A DNA stretch of 64,000 nt from an uncultured Dongia sp. (GTDB lineage: Bacteria > Pseudomonadota > Alphaproteobacteria > Dongiales > Dongiaceae). The notes beneath the pieces were generated by a model that saw only the letters and a list, made by a program, of their open reading frames with translations, did no database searches and was not told the origin of the DNA. Below, piece after piece: positions 16,853 to 25,727 of the stretch (the first letter of the stretch is position 1; each line of letters starts with the position of its first letter). The translations under genes and the position numbers were made by a program. Location: contig NZ_CAKZGO010000025.1 of assembly GCF_936916975.1 (NCBI RefSeq), positions 123,420 to 187,419 on the forward strand. The letters run 5' to 3'.

Positions 16853-18937
16853 CAGGCCGAGCAGTCGATCGCGCGTCAGCGGCAGATCGCGCAGGCGAAC
16901 GCCCAAGGCCCGAGACGCCGCATTACCGATCGCCGCGGCAACCGGCCCCTGCGCGGCTTCGCCGGCGCCGAGCGGCGGGTGCGATGGATCGACGATAAAG
17001 CGCGTCTCGATCTCCGGCACCTCGGCGAAAGTCAGGATCGGATAGCTTTGCCAGTCCATCATTGGCACATGGCCGTTCTCCAGCTCAATACCTTCCTTCA
17101 GCGTCCAGCTCGTCGCCTGGATGGCGCCGCCTTCGATCTGGTTGCGGGCACCTGCCGGGTTGACCAGCAGCCCGGCATCGACGCAGAGCCAGAGCCGTTC
17201 GACACTCACAACTTCGTCGACCGAAACATCGGCGACCGCGGCAAGCCAGGCGCCCTTGTTCTTGTAGCGGGCGACGGCGAGGCCCATGGCCCGACCGGTG
17301 CCAGCCTGCTGCCGCCCAGGCCATTTGCTCATCTCCGCAGCGCCTATCAGCACGGTGCGGCAGCGCCGGTCAGCGAGATGCCGCAAGCGAAAGTCCAGGG
17401 GGTCGGCATCCGCCAGATCGGCCAGTTCATCCATCGCCGATTCGATCGCGAAGACATTGAGATGCGCACCGAGGGACCGCAGTGAGGAAGTCCGCACCGG
17501 GCTGTGCGTGTCAAGCCGAATGCTGATGTCCTGATGTGCGAGATCATAGATCGCGGCGGCATTGCGCGAGGCGCCGCCACCGGCAGCATCCGGTAGGTCG
17601 GCGATCTTGCTCGGCAAGCGGGTAGCGTCCAGCGCCTCTGCCGAGGTGAGGTTGATGTAGCCGCCGGTGCCTGGCCGCTGGGCATGAGGCGGGCTCAGCA
17701 CCGAGAATTTCCAGGCAGCGATCCGCCCGTCCGTATCGACCGCAGCATCTATTTCCGCCGACATCGCCGCGCCCAAAGGCGCACGGCTGAGTTCATCCTG
17801 CCGCGACCATTGCACGCGCACCGGCCGGCCTTGCCGAGCCATGGCAATGATCGCCGCATCGAGTGCCGCATCATCGGCGCCGTTATGGCCGTAGCAACCG
17901 GCGCCGGCCATGTGAATGACCCGCACCGCGGCCGGCTCGAGGGACAGACATTTGGCAATTGTATCGCGCAAAGCGAAGACGCCCTGCGAATGGGACCAGA
18001 TTGTCAGGCGCCCACCGTCATATAGCGCCAGCGCACAAGACGGGCCGATCGAAGCATGAGCGATGTGCGCCCGGGAGTAGCGTGCGGAAATGCGCCGGGC
18101 CGAGGGCACGGGCGTCGTGATGATCCCCAGCACCGCATGTTGCACATCCGGTGCTAAAGGCGGCTGCCACAACCCGTCCACCTTTTGCCAGGCAACGAAA
18201 CTATCCGCCTCGGCATGAGCGCAGTGAACGCGGTACTCGTCGTCGCCCAGCAGCGCCAGGAAATCCTGCGTCCGAAGTGTCGCGACGTCGGGATAGCGTC
18301 GGGCGAGCCAATCGGCGTCGACATGGGCAAGGCAAGCGAGGCGGAAGGGTTGGCGGACCACCCGCGCATGCACCATGCCGTCCAGCACCATGTCCTGGAT
18401 GAAGCCACCTCGTGACAGTTTGATGCGCATGTCGCTGCGCGGCTGGCTGGTGCCGACGAGGCGATGCGACGCGATGGACTTCACGGCGATTTGGCCGGTG
18501 ACCGGCTGCTGCCAGTCGACCAGCCTGGCCAGCGACCAGAAATCGAGATCCGTCGCCGTCCCGTGCAACAGGATGGTTCCGTCCTGGCAGGTCAGCCCGC
18601 TGATAGCGGCGTCGAGCTGCACGGCCGCCGTTTTCAGCAACGCATCGCGCGCCTGAGCGGCGGCGAGGCGTAGAGCCGCCCCGGACATTTCCACCGATTG
18701 GCTACCGGCCGTGAAGCCCTCATTGGGCGAGCGATCGGTATCGGTTGCCTGCGCATCGATACGTCCCAGGGCAACGTCCAGCTCCTCGGCCACGATCTGC
18801 GAGAGGGCCGTGGCGATGCCCTGCCCCAGCTCGACCTTGCCGGAATAGATGGCAATTCGGCCCGGACGATCGAACGAGATCCATTGCCCCAGGATCGGGC
18901 TGTCGAGGAGGCTGCGCGGCAAGGCGTTGGCAGTCAT
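16838..18937 (-). CDS. Molybdopterin-binding large subunit of a xanthine dehydrogenase-family hydroxylase
   Basis: 699 residues, IorB/NicB type (aldehyde or N-heterocycle hydroxylation using water as oxygen donor). Seen: the N-terminal LLDSPILGQWISF, GKVELGQGIATALSQI, GFTAGSQSVEMSG, and the C-terminal PPLGAGEAAQGP with the expected catalytic glutamate. The start at 18937 overlaps the stop of the iron-sulfur subunit gene by 4 bases. No twin-arginine signal, so probably cytoplasmic. No separate FAD subunit is present, as in isoquinoline and nicotinate dehydrogenases; electrons would then pass from the Fe-S subunit to another carrier. Last gene of the 15-gene catabolic operon. Confidence 0.88.
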   Translation of the reverse strand: MTANALPRSLLDSPILGQWISFDRPGRIAIYSGKVELGQGIATALSQIVAEELDVALGRIDAQATDTDRSPNEGFTAGSQSVEMSGAALRLAAAQARDALLKTAAVQLDAAISGLTCQDGTILLHGTATDLDFWSLARLVDWQQPVTGQIAVKSIASHRLVGTSQPRSDMRIKLSRGGFIQDMVLDGMVHARVVRQPFRLACLAHVDADWLARRYPDVATLRTQDFLALLGDDEYRVHCAHAEADSFVAWQKVDGLWQPPLAPDVQHAVLGIITTPVPSARRISARYSRAHIAHASIGPSCALALYDGGRLTIWSHSQGVFALRDTIAKCLSLEPAAVRVIHMAGAGCYGHNGADDAALDAAIIAMARQGRPVRVQWSRQDELSRAPLGAAMSAEIDAAVDTDGRIAAWKFSVLSPPHAQRPGTGGYINLTSAEALDATRLPSKIADLPDAAGGGASRNAAAIYDLAHQDISIRLDTHSPVRTSSLRSLGAHLNVFAIESAMDELADLADADPLDFRLRHLADRRCRTVLIGAAEMSKWPGRQQAGTGRAMGLAVARYKNKGAWLAAVADVSVDEVVSVERLWLCVDAGLLVNPAGARNQIEGGAIQATSWTLKEGIELENGHVPMMDWQSYPILTFAEVPEIETRFIVDPSHPPLGAGEAAQGPVAAAIGNAASRALGVRLRDLPLTRDRLLGLLTGA

Positions 18938-19428
18938 CCCGGTGCTCCCAGTGCTCCTGCTGCCCCGATCTCCGCCGCCGCCCGTTCCACCGCGCGCAGG
19001 ATTCCACCATGCGCCCCGCAGCGGCAGAGATGCCGGTCGAGGGCCGCCACGATGGTGGCGCGGTCCGGGTGTCGATCGCGCTTCAGCAGGCTGAAGGCAC
19101 TCATCATGATGCCGGAGAGGCAATAGCCGCATTGGCCGGCGCATTCCGCCTCGAAAGCCGCCATGAGTGCCAGGCCGATCGAATCCCGCGCCAGCATCTC
19201 GGCGGTCGTCACCACCTTGCCGGCCACGGCCGAGACCGGCAGGGTGCAGGCATAAGCGGGGGCGCCATCGACATCGACGACACAGGCTCCGCATTGCTCC
19301 AACCCGCAACCGAAATGGGTTGCCTTCAACTGCAGCCGGTTGCGCAGCGCGTAGAGCAGCGGCTCATTTTCCGGCGCATCGAGGGTGACCGGGGCGCCGT
19401 TGAGGTGGAAGCTGGTGGCGGTCGTCAC
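18934..19428 (-). CDS. (2Fe-2S)-binding small subunit of the molybdenum hydroxylase
   Basis: 164 residues. Plant-type ferredoxin cluster ligands Cys41, Cys46, Cys49 and Cys61 (FGCGLEQCGAC) and the second, helical-domain cluster Cys100, Cys103, Cys135, Cys137 (QCGYCLSG, CRCG). It relays electrons from the molybdopterin centre of the partner encoded by the overlapping next gene. 6 bases downstream of the acyl-CoA dehydrogenase gene. Confidence 0.95.
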   Translation of the reverse strand: MTTATSFHLNGAPVTLDAPENEPLLYALRNRLQLKATHFGCGLEQCGACVVDVDGAPAYACTLPVSAVAGKVVTTAEMLARDSIGLALMAAFEAECAGQCGYCLSGIMMSAFSLLKRDRHPDRATIVAALDRHLCRCGAHGGILRAVERAAAEIGAAGALGAPG

Positions 19429-19434
19429 GGCATG

Positions 19435-20679
19435 TCAGCTTTCCGGCCCGGCATATTTTCCGGCCGTGGCGGGGAACATGTTCTTGATGATCTTCATGCG
19501 GCTGACATCGACCGTCGCATCCATATGCAGGAAGATGGCGGCATCGCGGAACAGTTTTTCGATACCGAATTCCAGCATAGCGCCATTGCCGCCATGCAGT
19601 TCCAGCGCGTGGGTGGCGACCTTCATGATTTCCTCGGAGGCATAGACCTTGGACATGTTGCACAGCACGTCGGCACCCGGGTGGTCCTCGTCGACCGCCT
19701 TGGCGGCACGGTCGACCAGCGCGCGCACGGCCTCGATCCGGGTCGCCATGTCCGCGAGGCGCAAGGCGACGGCCTGGTGCTTGATGAGGATCCGGCCACC
19801 TTGCACATAGTTCTGGACATAATCCGCCGTACGCTCAAAACAGGCGACACCGACACCGAGATTCTTGGCGGCCTGAATGATCTTGCCGGCGCGGAAATAC
19901 TGCCCGGCACTGCCCAGCGCCAGATCCCTGACCAGCAGATGATCGGCCGGCACGCGGCAATCCTCGAAGACGAGTTCGCCGTTGTTCATGAAGCGGCAGC
20001 CGACCGTTTCGTTGCATTTGGCGACGGTCAGGCCGGGCGTGTCGCGCGGTACCAGGAAGCTCGATGTCCCCTGCAGCATGCCCTTGGAGGTATCGGTGTT
20101 GGCATAGACGACATAGAGGCTGGCGTCATAGCCGTTAGAGATGAACTGCTTGCGGCCGTTGATCACCCAGTGATCGCCCTGCAGGACCGCCTTGGTGTTC
20201 ATCGCCGCCTCCGGCACATTGTAGGGCAGCCAGCGGTCGGAGGCGCCGCGCGGTTCCGTCAGGCAATGCGCCAGCAGGAATTGCGGATCGGCGAGCAAAC
20301 GCGGGAACCATCGCGCCTGCAGATGCTGTGGCGCCAGTTCGCGCAGCAGGATCGAGACCTTCCAGTTCTGCACCAGCTTGTCGGCAAGACCGGAATCGCC
20401 GCGGGCGATTTCCTCGGAGATGAGGGCGAAGGTGCGCACCTCGGCACCGGGTTCCAGCTCGATGCCGCCGTGGTCCACCGGGACACCCAGGGTGCGGACA
20501 CCGATCGTCTCGGCACCTTCCAGGATCGCGCGCGGCAGGCGATCGCCGGGGGTCATATCCCATTCGCGCTGCCAATTGCCGCGAATGAACGGCGTCACCA
20601 CATCGTCGACAAAGGCGCGGCAACTGTTGCGCATCAGTCGCTGCTCTTCCGACAGCGAACCGTCATCGGCATGGATCAT
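19435..20679 (-). CDS. Acyl-CoA dehydrogenase family protein with Asp at the usual catalytic Glu position
   Basis: 414 residues. N-, middle and C-terminal acyl-CoA dehydrogenase domains are all present: AHCLTEPRGASD for FAD contact, INGRKQFISNG, and ALELHGGNGAMLEFGIEKLFRD in the last domain. The segment after RDAAIF reads LHMDAT where most members read QIYEGT, so the normal base glutamate appears replaced by aspartate. Start ATG 20679 overlaps the upstream hydrolase stop by 4 bases; the longer frame upstream is inside the hydrolase gene. Role: FAD-dependent alpha,beta-desaturation of a CoA thioester from this pathway. Confidence 0.88.
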   Translation of the reverse strand: MIHADDGSLSEEQRLMRNSCRAFVDDVVTPFIRGNWQREWDMTPGDRLPRAILEGAETIGVRTLGVPVDHGGIELEPGAEVRTFALISEEIARGDSGLADKLVQNWKVSILLRELAPQHLQARWFPRLLADPQFLLAHCLTEPRGASDRWLPYNVPEAAMNTKAVLQGDHWVINGRKQFISNGYDASLYVVYANTDTSKGMLQGTSSFLVPRDTPGLTVAKCNETVGCRFMNNGELVFEDCRVPADHLLVRDLALGSAGQYFRAGKIIQAAKNLGVGVACFERTADYVQNYVQGGRILIKHQAVALRLADMATRIEAVRALVDRAAKAVDEDHPGADVLCNMSKVYASEEIMKVATHALELHGGNGAMLEFGIEKLFRDAAIFLHMDATVDVSRMKIIKNMFPATAGKYAGPES

Positions 20680-21746
20680 GGCGCCGCTCCCTGTGATTTC
20701 CTGAAAAGGTCCACCAGCCAATCGGCGACCAAAGGCCGGTAGAGCCACGGGATGTTGTTGCAGACGTGATTGCCTTCGGCGAATACCTGGAGATCGACCG
20801 GGCCGCGGCAGATGTCAGCGCAAGCCTGCGCCTGTGCGGCGGGGAAGATCCGGTCCTTGCCGCCGTGGAGGACCAACGCCGGGATCACCGGGCCGGACTG
20901 CCCCACCAGCGAGAACGCGCAAGCGCGGGCCGCCACGTCATCGCCGCCGAGCGCGAAGGTCATGTTGTCGCGATAGACCTGCGGCAGCGTCGACCACAGG
21001 GCGCCGAGATCGAAGAAGCCGTTGATCGAGACGATTCCGGTGAGATTTTCCACCGCGGCTGCGGCACGTAAAGCAAGGAAGCCACCGAAGGCCATGCCGA
21101 CGAGGGCGACCGCGCCGGACAGGCCCGGTCTCTTTTCAAGCGCCTTGACGATGGCTGCCACGGCGGGAGCGATGTCGGGGCGCAGGGGGCCGAAGGCCCT
21201 GCCCTCGCCTTGCCCCGGTCCATCGACCGACAGCGTTGCGATGCCGCGCGCCAGGAAATGGCGTTCGAAGGCGGGGAATTCCTCCTTGGTGGAATCGGAA
21301 CCGGGGATGATCAGCGCCAGTGGATATTTGCCGGTTGGGCTCGGGCGGCGCAGGCAGGCATGCAAGGTTCCCGTCTCGAAGGGAACCTCGATCATCTCGC
21401 CCGGCGGGTCCAGCAGGGGAGCCGCGAGATGGAAGAGCGCCACCTTGCGCGCAGCCGCATTTGCCTTCGCCCTGAGATCATCGAAGGCCATGAACTGGCC
21501 GAAATGATAGAACAGGCTGGCCCGCGCATAGGCCTCGCCGGCAGTCACCCTGTGTCCGGCCGCCAGCGCCTCGGCGGCCAGGGCGGCATGGCGGTCGCCT
21601 TCGGCACACCAGGTCGTGAGCCAGTTCTCCCAGACACCCGCCCGGTCGATCACTGCGCGCGCGGTCGCCGACGGGATGCCAGCCACCTCGATGCGTGGCA
21701 GCCAGTGTTCGACGACACTCAGCAATCTGTTTTCAGGTTCAGCCAT
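20676..21746 (-). CDS. Alpha/beta hydrolase of the DHPON hydrolase/FrsA-like group, nucleophile Ser replaced by Ala
   Basis: 356 residues with a helical N-terminal extension (1-115) and an alpha/beta hydrolase domain (about 120-350), the layout of 2,6-dihydroxypseudooxynicotine hydrolase-like enzymes. Family marks: GSDSTKEEF after the oxyanion strand, DGPGQGEG, then GMAFGGFLAL at the nucleophile elbow, where family members carry GxSxGG; the codon is GCC (Ala). The acid HGGKDRIFP and the histidine GNHVCNN are kept. So the fold and two triad members are intact while the serine is gone. Cleavage may use another mechanism, or the protein may be a lyase or binding protein. Confidence 0.85.
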   Translation of the reverse strand: MAEPENRLLSVVEHWLPRIEVAGIPSATARAVIDRAGVWENWLTTWCAEGDRHAALAAEALAAGHRVTAGEAYARASLFYHFGQFMAFDDLRAKANAAARKVALFHLAAPLLDPPGEMIEVPFETGTLHACLRRPSPTGKYPLALIIPGSDSTKEEFPAFERHFLARGIATLSVDGPGQGEGRAFGPLRPDIAPAVAAIVKALEKRPGLSGAVALVGMAFGGFLALRAAAAVENLTGIVSINGFFDLGALWSTLPQVYRDNMTFALGGDDVAARACAFSLVGQSGPVIPALVLHGGKDRIFPAAQAQACADICRGPVDLQVFAEGNHVCNNIPWLYRPLVADWLVDLFRKSQGAAP

Positions 21747-21755
21747 GGCCCCGGC

Positions 21756-22088
21756 TCAATTCGGCATGGCGAGCAGGATCGAGGCTGGCGCATTGGTGAG
21801 GTTGCGCAGCGCCCGCGCCTCGCCTGGTGCCAGGCGGCAGCTGTCGAGATAGCCGAGGGTCACGGTGCCATTCGGTGTCTCGACGGTCACCTCGCCCGCC
21901 ACCACGATGTAGATCTTCTCGACCGCTGCGTCCTTGAGCGAGGTATGGCCGCCCGGCAACAGATGCGAGAGGCCGATCCAGATCGCATCGGTCTGGGTTG
22001 CCTCCTTGCCCTGGAGACGCAGGCAATGCATGCCCTCATGCTCCGGCGCCACATAGGGTTTCGCCTCGCGGTAGCGGGTCACCTGCAT
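21756..22088 (-). CDS. Cupin-domain protein
   Basis: 110 residues, a single small beta barrel. Cupin motif 1 is only partly kept (LLPGGHTSLKDAAVEKIYIVVAGE: one His, a Glu near VEKIY) and motif 2 is degenerate (CRLAPGEARALRN), so metal binding is uncertain. Could be an isomerase/decarboxylase accessory or a small-molecule sensor of the pathway. 9 bases before the hydrolase start. Confidence 0.8.
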   Translation of the reverse strand: MQVTRYREAKPYVAPEHEGMHCLRLQGKEATQTDAIWIGLSHLLPGGHTSLKDAAVEKIYIVVAGEVTVETPNGTVTLGYLDSCRLAPGEARALRNLTNAPASILLAMPN

Positions 22089-22098
22089 GGGTTTGTCC

Positions 22099-23103
22099 TC
22101 ACGGTTTCAGCAGAACCCGGTCCGGATTGCCGCGCAGGACCGAAGCATAGGCCTTGGCGGCATCTTCAAACCGATGCACGGAGGCCGGGTTGATCGGGAA
22201 CGGCTTCAGGATGCCGGCCTCGAATTTCGGCTTCAGCTTATCGAAGATGCGGGCGCCGTCGACCGAGGACAAGGCCAGCGTATCGATGCCGATATATTTG
22301 TGGCGGCCGCGGAAGAAATTGAAGATATCGAACGGCACGGCCCGGTCGAAGGTCGAGATGAAGACCTGCCGGCCCTGCTTCGCCAACGCGTTGTTCGCCA
22401 TTTCGAAGAACGGGCTGCCGACGGTATTGAAGACGATATCCGCACCGTGGCCGCCGGTTTTCTCACGCACGATTCTCGCCACGTCATCGCTGCTGCTGTC
22501 GAACATCTCAACCGGGTTGCTGCGATGGCCGAGCAGCGCCTGCTTGTTGTATTCGACGGCAAAGACCTGAGCGCCGGCCATGGTCGCCAATTGAATGACG
22601 GCCTGCCCGACCTTGCCATTGCCGCCGCAGACCAGGACGACATCGGTCGGCTGCACGCCGCCCGCCTCGCGCAGTCCTTCGAACGCCGTGATGAAGGGGA
22701 CGCCGATGGAGCCCGCCTCTTCCATGCTGAAGTTCACAGGCTTGGCGCGCACAGCCTTCTGGTCCAGCACCATCCATTTCGCGTGGCTGCCGTCCTGGGT
22801 GATGCCAAGCTCGCCGCCGCCGCCCCAGATCTCCAACCCGATCATCTGAGTAGGACCTTCGCGTACGATGCCGGCGAAGTCGCGGCCGGGAATGCGCGGC
22901 CAGATCGCGTGCGGCATGTGGCCGAGCGATGCCTTGACGTCGCTGGGGTTGACGCCGGCTGCCACGATCTCGACCAGCACCTGCCCCGGGCCTGGATGCG
23001 GCACCGGATGCTCCACGATGTCGATCAGCAGATTGTCGAGGTCCGGCGATTTCTGCGAGACCTTGAGGGCCTTGGCCGGCCGGACATCTACCTGAATGCT
23101 CAT
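22099..23103 (-). CDS. MDR-superfamily NAD(P)H quinone oxidoreductase-like protein
   Basis: 334 residues. GroES-like N-terminal domain (VEIVAAGVNPSDVKASLG; GRDFAGIV) and Rossmann domain with VCGGNGKVGQAVIQLA. The catalytic-zinc Cys/His pair of alcohol dehydrogenases and the four structural-zinc cysteines are not evident, which favours the zinc-free quinone/enoyl reductase branch. Probably reduces a double bond or quinone intermediate of the pathway. Confidence 0.85.
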   Translation of the reverse strand: MSIQVDVRPAKALKVSQKSPDLDNLLIDIVEHPVPHPGPGQVLVEIVAAGVNPSDVKASLGHMPHAIWPRIPGRDFAGIVREGPTQMIGLEIWGGGGELGITQDGSHAKWMVLDQKAVRAKPVNFSMEEAGSIGVPFITAFEGLREAGGVQPTDVVLVCGGNGKVGQAVIQLATMAGAQVFAVEYNKQALLGHRSNPVEMFDSSSDDVARIVREKTGGHGADIVFNTVGSPFFEMANNALAKQGRQVFISTFDRAVPFDIFNFFRGRHKYIGIDTLALSSVDGARIFDKLKPKFEAGILKPFPINPASVHRFEDAAKAYASVLRGNPDRVLLKP

Positions 23104-23140
23104 GCTTCCATTTCCTTCCCCGCAGGGTGCCGCCAGCCCA

Positions 23141-24019
23141 TCACGCCGCCAGCCCTAAAATTCTTCTGGCTTCGGCCGGACCGGCGATCTGTGCGCCAAG
23201 TTTTTCGACCAGGTCGCGGCCACGCTCCACCAACTCGCCATTGCCCTTGGTGAGGACGCCCTTGGCGATGTAGGTGTTGTCCTCCATGCCGACGCGGATG
23301 TGACCGCCCAGCAGATAGGATTGCATCGCCATCGGGAATGACATGCGCCCCACCCCAAAGCCGGTCCAAACCGCATCGCGCGGCAGCATGCGTGAGGCAA
23401 CCGCCATCACGTCCGGCGTCGAAGGGAAGCCGTATTTGATGCCCGTCACGATCGAGAACATGGGAGGCGATTTGAGCACGCCGGCCTTGAGGAGATCATG
23501 CGCCAGCTGGATATCGCCGGAATCGAAGACTTCCAGTTCCGGTTTCACGCCGGCACCGTTGATGATGTCGGCCATGATCTTGACGCTCCCCGGCGTGTTG
23601 ATGACGACTTCCTGGCCGGAATTCATGGTGTTGAGGTCGAGCGTGGCGATGTCGGGCTTCAAGGCGGCGATATGCTCGACCCGCAATTCCGGCCGCCGCA
23701 AGGTGGTGCGCGGCCCCGCCACCGCCGGATCCTCGGCACCCGGCTGATAGCGGCCGCCGGGACCCGTCGTGATGTTGAGGATGAGCGCATTGTTCTTGGC
23801 GCGAATGCGCTCGATCACGTCGCGGTAATGGGCGAGCTCCATCGACGGCTTGCCGGTCGCGGGATCGCGGACATGGATGTGCACCACGGCGGCACCGGCA
23901 TCGGCGGCGTCAAGGCAGGCCTCCGCGATCTCCTGCGGCGTCACCGGGAGGCCGGGGTGATTTTCGCGGGTGGTGATATTGCCCGTCACCGCGCAGGTGA
24001 TGATGACTTTCTCCTGCAT
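23141..24019 (-). CDS. BKACE family beta-keto acid cleavage enzyme (second copy)
   Basis: 292 residues beginning MQEKVIITCAVTGNITT. Zinc ligands in VVHIHVRDP, the LILNITTGPGG loop, the LDLNTMNSG strand and GHIRVGMEDNTY glutamate are all kept. ATG 24019 shares one base with the SDR stop. It differs from the other copy at 9441 in length and loops, so the two probably handle different beta-keto acids. Here it may cleave a ring-opened beta-keto acid such as beta-ketoadipate-like intermediates; this is inference. Confidence 0.92.
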   Translation of the reverse strand: MQEKVIITCAVTGNITTRENHPGLPVTPQEIAEACLDAADAGAAVVHIHVRDPATGKPSMELAHYRDVIERIRAKNNALILNITTGPGGRYQPGAEDPAVAGPRTTLRRPELRVEHIAALKPDIATLDLNTMNSGQEVVINTPGSVKIMADIINGAGVKPELEVFDSGDIQLAHDLLKAGVLKSPPMFSIVTGIKYGFPSTPDVMAVASRMLPRDAVWTGFGVGRMSFPMAMQSYLLGGHIRVGMEDNTYIAKGVLTKGNGELVERGRDLVEKLGAQIAGPAEARRILGLAA

Positions 24020-24774
24020 CAGAGATGCCTCCCGCCATCGACGACAATCCGCGTGCCAGTCGAGAATTTGAGGGCGATGGCGCAGGACAGGATCGCCTCC
24101 GCCACATCGGTGGGACTGGTGAGGCGTTTGAGCGGTGTCGTCGCCGCCACCTTGTCGGTGACCTCCTTGCCGCGACCGGGCACGAACTGCGTGTCGACCA
24201 TGCCGGGGGAGACGGCCATGACGCGCACCGCCGGCGCCAGCGCGCGGCCAAGCGATTTGGTCATGACATCGATGCCGGCCTTGGCCGCGCAATAGGCGAC
24301 GTTGGAGCCGACCCCCGTGAAGCCCGCGATCGAGGAGACATTGACGATGAGGCCGTCGCCGCTTTCCTTCAGGGCGGGCGCGAAGGCGCGGATGGTCGCA
24401 AAGACGCCGCGCCAGTTGTTGACGAAGATCTCGTCGATCAACGCATCGCTCAGACTATCCAGATCGGCATGGCCCACCGGCTTGGTGATGCCGGCGGTGT
24501 TGACCAGGATGTCGGCACGGCCGAAGGCCTTGAGCACGGCGTCGCGGAAGCCGTTGATCGTGGCGGTATCCTCGATCGCAATGGGGAGCGCGATATGACC
24601 GGCGCCGGGCATAGCTTTGACGATAGCGGCGGCCCGATCCTTGCCGGCGCGATAGCCGACCACCACCGTGGCACCAGCCTCCGCGAGCAGGCGGCAGGTC
24701 TCGCTGCCGATGCCCCCCGACCCGCCGGCGACGATGGCGACCTTGCCGTCAAGTGCGTGTGTCGACCCAATCAT
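24019..24774 (-). CDS. Short-chain dehydrogenase/reductase
   Basis: 251 residues. Cofactor loop VAGGSGGIGSE, NTAG motif, catalytic Ser in VNVSSIAGF and Tyr/Lys in NVAYCAAKAG are all present, so it should be active with NAD(P)(H). The C-terminal GTRIVVDGGRHL is typical of the FabG-like classical group. Overlaps the dioxygenase stop by 4 bases. Confidence 0.92.
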   Translation of the reverse strand: MIGSTHALDGKVAIVAGGSGGIGSETCRLLAEAGATVVVGYRAGKDRAAAIVKAMPGAGHIALPIAIEDTATINGFRDAVLKAFGRADILVNTAGITKPVGHADLDSLSDALIDEIFVNNWRGVFATIRAFAPALKESGDGLIVNVSSIAGFTGVGSNVAYCAAKAGIDVMTKSLGRALAPAVRVMAVSPGMVDTQFVPGRGKEVTDKVAATTPLKRLTSPTDVAEAILSCAIALKFSTGTRIVVDGGRHL

Positions 24775-25709
24775 TCATGACCCCCGGCTTGTTTTCCGGT
24801 GATCGGCGGCACCGGAAAGCACGGTGTGCCAACGACCAGTTTGAACTCGTAATCGCTGGTGTAGAAAGGCGGTGTCGCATCCGGGTAAGCTGGATGCGGG
24901 CCTGTATGTTCGATGAAGCTGCCGACCAGCTGCTGCTTGGCACCGAAGACGACATCGTTGGCCAATGCTGCCGCCTGGTCGAAGAAGACCTGGGTGATGA
25001 GCGTCTTGTGGCCGGGTGCCGAGACGATGAAGTGGATGTGCGCCGGCCGCATCGGCGTGCGGTTCTGGGCGCGCAGCAGATCACCGACAGGCCCATTCGT
25101 TGGCACCGGATAGCCGGCTGGCCGCACCGATTGGAACGCGAATTTGCCGGCTGCATCGGTCGTGAACTTGCCGCGCAGGTTGAAATCCGCCTGGGTCGCA
25201 TCCTGGTTTTCATAGAGGCCGATGGGCGAGGCCTGCCAGACATCAAGCGTGGCCCCGACCAGCGGCTGTCCGTCTGCCCCCGTGACCCGGCCCGAGAAGA
25301 ACAGCGACGGGCCCGGCGTGCCAGCACGGGAGATGCAATCGCCGGCGGCGCAGACCGGCGCCTCGCCGCGATAGAACGGGCCCAGCAGCGCCGACATGGT
25401 TTCGCCCTGGCGGCCGTCATTGTTGATGAGGTCGACCAGGGTCGAGACGCCCAGCACATCGGCGGCCAGCACCACTTCGTTGTTGGATATATCGGTGTGG
25501 TGGCCGAGTGCCGCCAGCCAGCGCAGGCCGAACTCGAATTCCTGCTCGGTGGGGCGCGTCTCGGCGACGAACTGGTGGAGATGCGTCACCAGCGACGCCA
25601 CCAGTTGCCTCAGCCGCGGATCGTCGGTGTTGGCCATCGCCGCCAGCACGATCGGCGTCACGTCGGCTTCCGTGGCTATGAGTTTCGGCAGTTGCTTGAT
25701 CTGGCTCAT
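24771..25709 (-). CDS. Intradiol ring-cleavage dioxygenase, hydroxyquinol 1,2-dioxygenase type
   Basis: 312 residues. N-terminal helical dimer/lipid-binding domain (RQLVASLVTHLHQFVAETR) and catalytic barrel with iron(III) ligands: Tyr in GLYENQD, Tyr in AGYPVPTNGPVGDLL and two His in RPAHIHF. GPVGDLLRAQNRTPMRPAHIH resembles hydroxyquinol rather than protocatechuate enzymes. Expected reaction: ortho cleavage of a catechol or benzenetriol. No muconate cycloisomerase or maleylacetate reductase is found near, so downstream steps differ from the standard route. Confidence 0.9.
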   Translation of the reverse strand: MSQIKQLPKLIATEADVTPIVLAAMANTDDPRLRQLVASLVTHLHQFVAETRPTEQEFEFGLRWLAALGHHTDISNNEVVLAADVLGVSTLVDLINNDGRQGETMSALLGPFYRGEAPVCAAGDCISRAGTPGPSLFFSGRVTGADGQPLVGATLDVWQASPIGLYENQDATQADFNLRGKFTTDAAGKFAFQSVRPAGYPVPTNGPVGDLLRAQNRTPMRPAHIHFIVSAPGHKTLITQVFFDQAAALANDVVFGAKQQLVGSFIEHTGPHPAYPDATPPFYTSDYEFKLVVGTPCFPVPPITGKQAGGHE

Positions 25710-25727
25710 GAGCGGATTCCGTCGAAT

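Noticed and set aside
19429..19434. Longer upstream starts for the Mo-hydroxylase large subunit (to 19309) and the acyl-CoA dehydrogenase (to 20748)
   Set aside because: The extra residues are frame shadows of the overlapping upstream genes; the ATGA-overlap starts give family-typical N-termini.
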